DNA of 13,422 nucleotides from contig JAABQR010000212.1 in NCBI GenBank assembly GCA_011391345.1, forward strand, positions 1-13,422, written 5' to 3'. This document shows, piece by piece, positions 11,861 through 13,422 of the stretch. The notes under the pieces were generated by a model. It did not search any database. It was given only the letters and a program-made list of their open reading frames with translations, and was not told the DNA's origin. The stretch is from Methanobacteriota archaeon. Its GTDB lineage: Archaea; Thermoplasmatota; Thermoplasmata; UBA10834. The translations under genes and the position numbers were made by a program. Each line of letters begins with the position of its first letter. The first letter of the stretch is position 1.

Positions 11861-13422
11861 TCACTCTTGGTCGAGCGCCTTCCTGACGGCCTCTACCGCC
11901 GAATCCAAGGCCTGCTCGATCTTGCTGGCGTCCGGACCCCCGCCCTGGGCGAAGTCCTGCTTCCCCCCTCCTGAGCCTCCCACTATGGTCATGGCGGCTG
12001 ACACGAGGGTCTTGCAGTCGAGGGACAGGTCCTGGCTCCTGGCCACGATGACCTTGGCCCCTCCCTGGTCCGAGCCGAGCACCGCCACCGTCTTCGGCTG
12101 GGCTATGATCTGCTTCGCGAGGCTCACGAGGTGCTTCATGTCCTCGGACTGCATGTGCCTCACGATCCTGACGTCCTTGACATGGATGGCCTTCTTGACG
12201 AGGTCCTCTACGGTCTCGCCCACCAGCCCCTTCTTCACGGAGTCGAGGCCCTTCCTGAGGTCCTTCCAGTCGGTGATGAGTTTGTCGACTGCGACACCGA
12301 GTCCTTCCGGCGTCGTGTTCAACTTGACGCTGGCGTCCTTGACCGTGTCCCAGACGGACATCATCTTCTCCACGGCCGACATGCCGGACGCGAACTCCAG
12401 CCTGACGACCCCGTCCTGGATGCGTTTGGTCTGGAGTATCTTGATGGCGCCTACCTCGAGCGTGTTCTTGCAGTGTATGCCGCCGCAGGCCTCGACATCG
12501 AAGTCCCCGATCCTGACGACCCTTAGCTCCTTCCCCGGGACGGCGCCTCCCTGGTACAGTCTGAAGCCGTGCCTCTTCTCGGCGACGTTCCTCTCCATGA
12601 AAGTGCTCTGGACCTTGATGCCCGCCAGCACGGTCTCGTTAGATATCTTCTCGATCCTCTCGAGCTCGTCGTGGGTGAGGTCCGCGTAGTGCGTGATGTC
12701 GAGCCTGGCGAGGTCGGCCGCCTTATGCGCCCCTGTCTGCCAGATATGGTTCCCGAGGACCTTCCTGGCGGCCCCGTTGATGATGTGCGTCGCGGTGTGG
12801 TGCCTCTGTAGACGCCTCCGGCGTGGCTCGTCTATCGTGCAAGTGATGAGCTTCCCGGCCTTGGCCTGCATCTCGCCCTCGACCTTGTGTACCACGACGT
12901 TCCCGATCTTGTCCACATGGACGACCTTCATGTCCTTCATGGTGCCAGTATCGCTCTCTTGGCCTCCGCCCTCAGCGTAGAAGTAGGATTTGTCGAGCAC
13001 GACGAGGTCCCCCACGACCGCAAGCACCTTCGCCCTGAACTTGTACTTGTACGAGTCCTTGTAGAACAGCTGCTTCGTGGCAGGCAGGTCCTTGGGGAGC
13101 TCGATGTGCGCCTCCTCCTCCGCCGTTTCCTTTGACTTTGCGTGTCTGGCGGCGACCTGCTTGTAGAAGTCGTCCGGGACCGTGACCTTGGACGACGCGA
13201 ACTCGGCCACGACCTCGGGGTTGAGCCCGTGGGAGTCGTAGAGCTCGATGAGGTCCTCGGTCGAGATGGTCTTGGCCTGGTGCGCCAGCGAGTCCTCGAG
13301 CCTCTTCACGATCCCCTTGCCCTTCGTGAGCGTCTCGCCGTACTTGTCCTGCTCGACATCGACGAGCTTCAGTATCTCGTCCCTGTTCTCCTTCAGGTCC
13401 GGGAAGTCCTTCGCGAAGTGGT
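11861..13422 (-). CDS. alaS: Alanyl-tRNA synthetase, C-terminal 519 residues (runs off window)
   Basis: AlaRS charges tRNA-Ala and edits Ser- and Gly-tRNA-Ala. The frame is open to the right edge, so the true start and the aminoacylation domain lie outside. The first visible residues (HFAKDFPDLKENRDEIL, then EQDKYGETLTKGKGIVKRL) match the linker after the catalytic domain in archaeal AlaRS. Next come YFYAEGGGQESDTGTM, opening the beta-barrel region, and the editing site HHTATHIINGAARKV, whose zinc-binding partner is VEACGGIHC. The C-terminal DHHA1/C-Ala domain ends with GGSGGGKQDFAQGGGPDASK and a final helix. All editing motifs are intact. A GTG at 13309 is internal and not the start. The VIT1-like gene follows 7 bp downstream. 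Confidence 0.96.
   Translation of the reverse strand, partial: HFAKDFPDLKENRDEILKLVDVEQDKYGETLTKGKGIVKRLEDSLAHQAKTISTEDLIELYDSHGLNPEVVAEFASSKVTVPDDFYKQVAARHAKSKETAEEEAHIELPKDLPATKQLFYKDSYKYKFRAKVLAVVGDLVVLDKSYFYAEGGGQESDTGTMKDMKVVHVDKIGNVVVHKVEGEMQAKAGKLITCTIDEPRRRRLQRHHTATHIINGAARKVLGNHIWQTGAHKAADLARLDITHYADLTHDELERIEKISNETVLAGIKVQSTFMERNVAEKRHGFRLYQGGAVPGKELRVVRIGDFDVEACGGIHCKNTLEVGAIKILQTKRIQDGVVRLEFASGMSAVEKMMSVWDTVKDASVKLNTTPEGLGVAVDKLITDWKDLRKGLDSVKKGLVGETVEDLVKKAIHVKDVRIVRHMQSEDMKHLVSLAKQIIAQPKTVAVLGSDQGGAKVIVARSQDLSLDCKTLVSAAMTIVGGSGGGKQDFAQGGGPDASKIEQALDSAVEAVRKALDQE

Noticed and set aside
11922..12689. Plus-strand open frame of 255 codons opposite alaS
   Set aside because: Antisense to the editing and C-terminal domains of AlaRS; rich in S, T and L with no supporting motif.

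Overview
This window looks like archaeal chromosome. It carries an archaeal family-D DNA polymerase large subunit (DP2), an archaeal RNA polymerase subunit D with ferredoxin motifs, archaeal-type S13, S4 and S11 ribosomal proteins, an archaeal-type AlaRS and a NOG1 GTPase. Promoters look like TATA boxes. DP2 rules out most Crenarchaeota and points to a euryarchaeote-grade genome. High GC with strong G/C at third codon positions, plus lysine/glutamate-rich tails on S4 and S13, would fit a Thermoplasmatota-like lineage, but that placement is a weak inference. The window is gene-dense: no rRNA, tRNA, CRISPR array or mobile element was seen, and no gene-free stretch reaches 300 bases.

Layout. Bases 1-266 (-) hold the first 88 codons of urocanate hydratase (hutU). 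It diverges from a NOG1 GTPase (340-1341, +), with what appears to be a shared AT-rich promoter core between them. Convergent to NOG1 is a small ATP-cone protein (1368-1835, -) that has no ATG, GTG or TTG where its domain begins: an ACG codon sits exactly where the strong Shine-Dalgarno predicts a start. It diverges from DP2 (2065-5343, +) across a 229-bp region with two outward-facing copies of one TATA-like motif. DP2 ends 3 bp from the convergent end of the rps13-rps4-rps11-rpoD operon (7872 down to 5347, -), which here stops after rpoD.

From 8030 to 10620 (-) lies an ECF-type metal transporter operon: membrane component CbiM/NikM with a fused PDGLE (NikN-like) C-terminus, then CbiQ, then the ATPase CbiO. 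The NikR repressor gene (10724-11161, +) diverges from it. The intergenic region contains GTAATA-N16-TAATAC, which matches the spacing of the classical NikR operator, so the transporter is most probably a nickel importer repressed by NikR. The same region has a second, perfect 20-bp palindrome on the nikR side. Convergent to nikR is a VIT1/CCC1-family membrane protein (11260-11853, -), which lies 7 bp downstream of alaS (C-terminal 519 codons, 11861-13422, -).

Most of the window is core information processing. The accessory part is the metal locus at about 8.0-11.9 kb. The points most worth a second look are the two palindromes in the nikR/cbiM intergenic region, the ATP-cone gene with its missing start codon, and the incomplete first Fe-S motif of RpoD.
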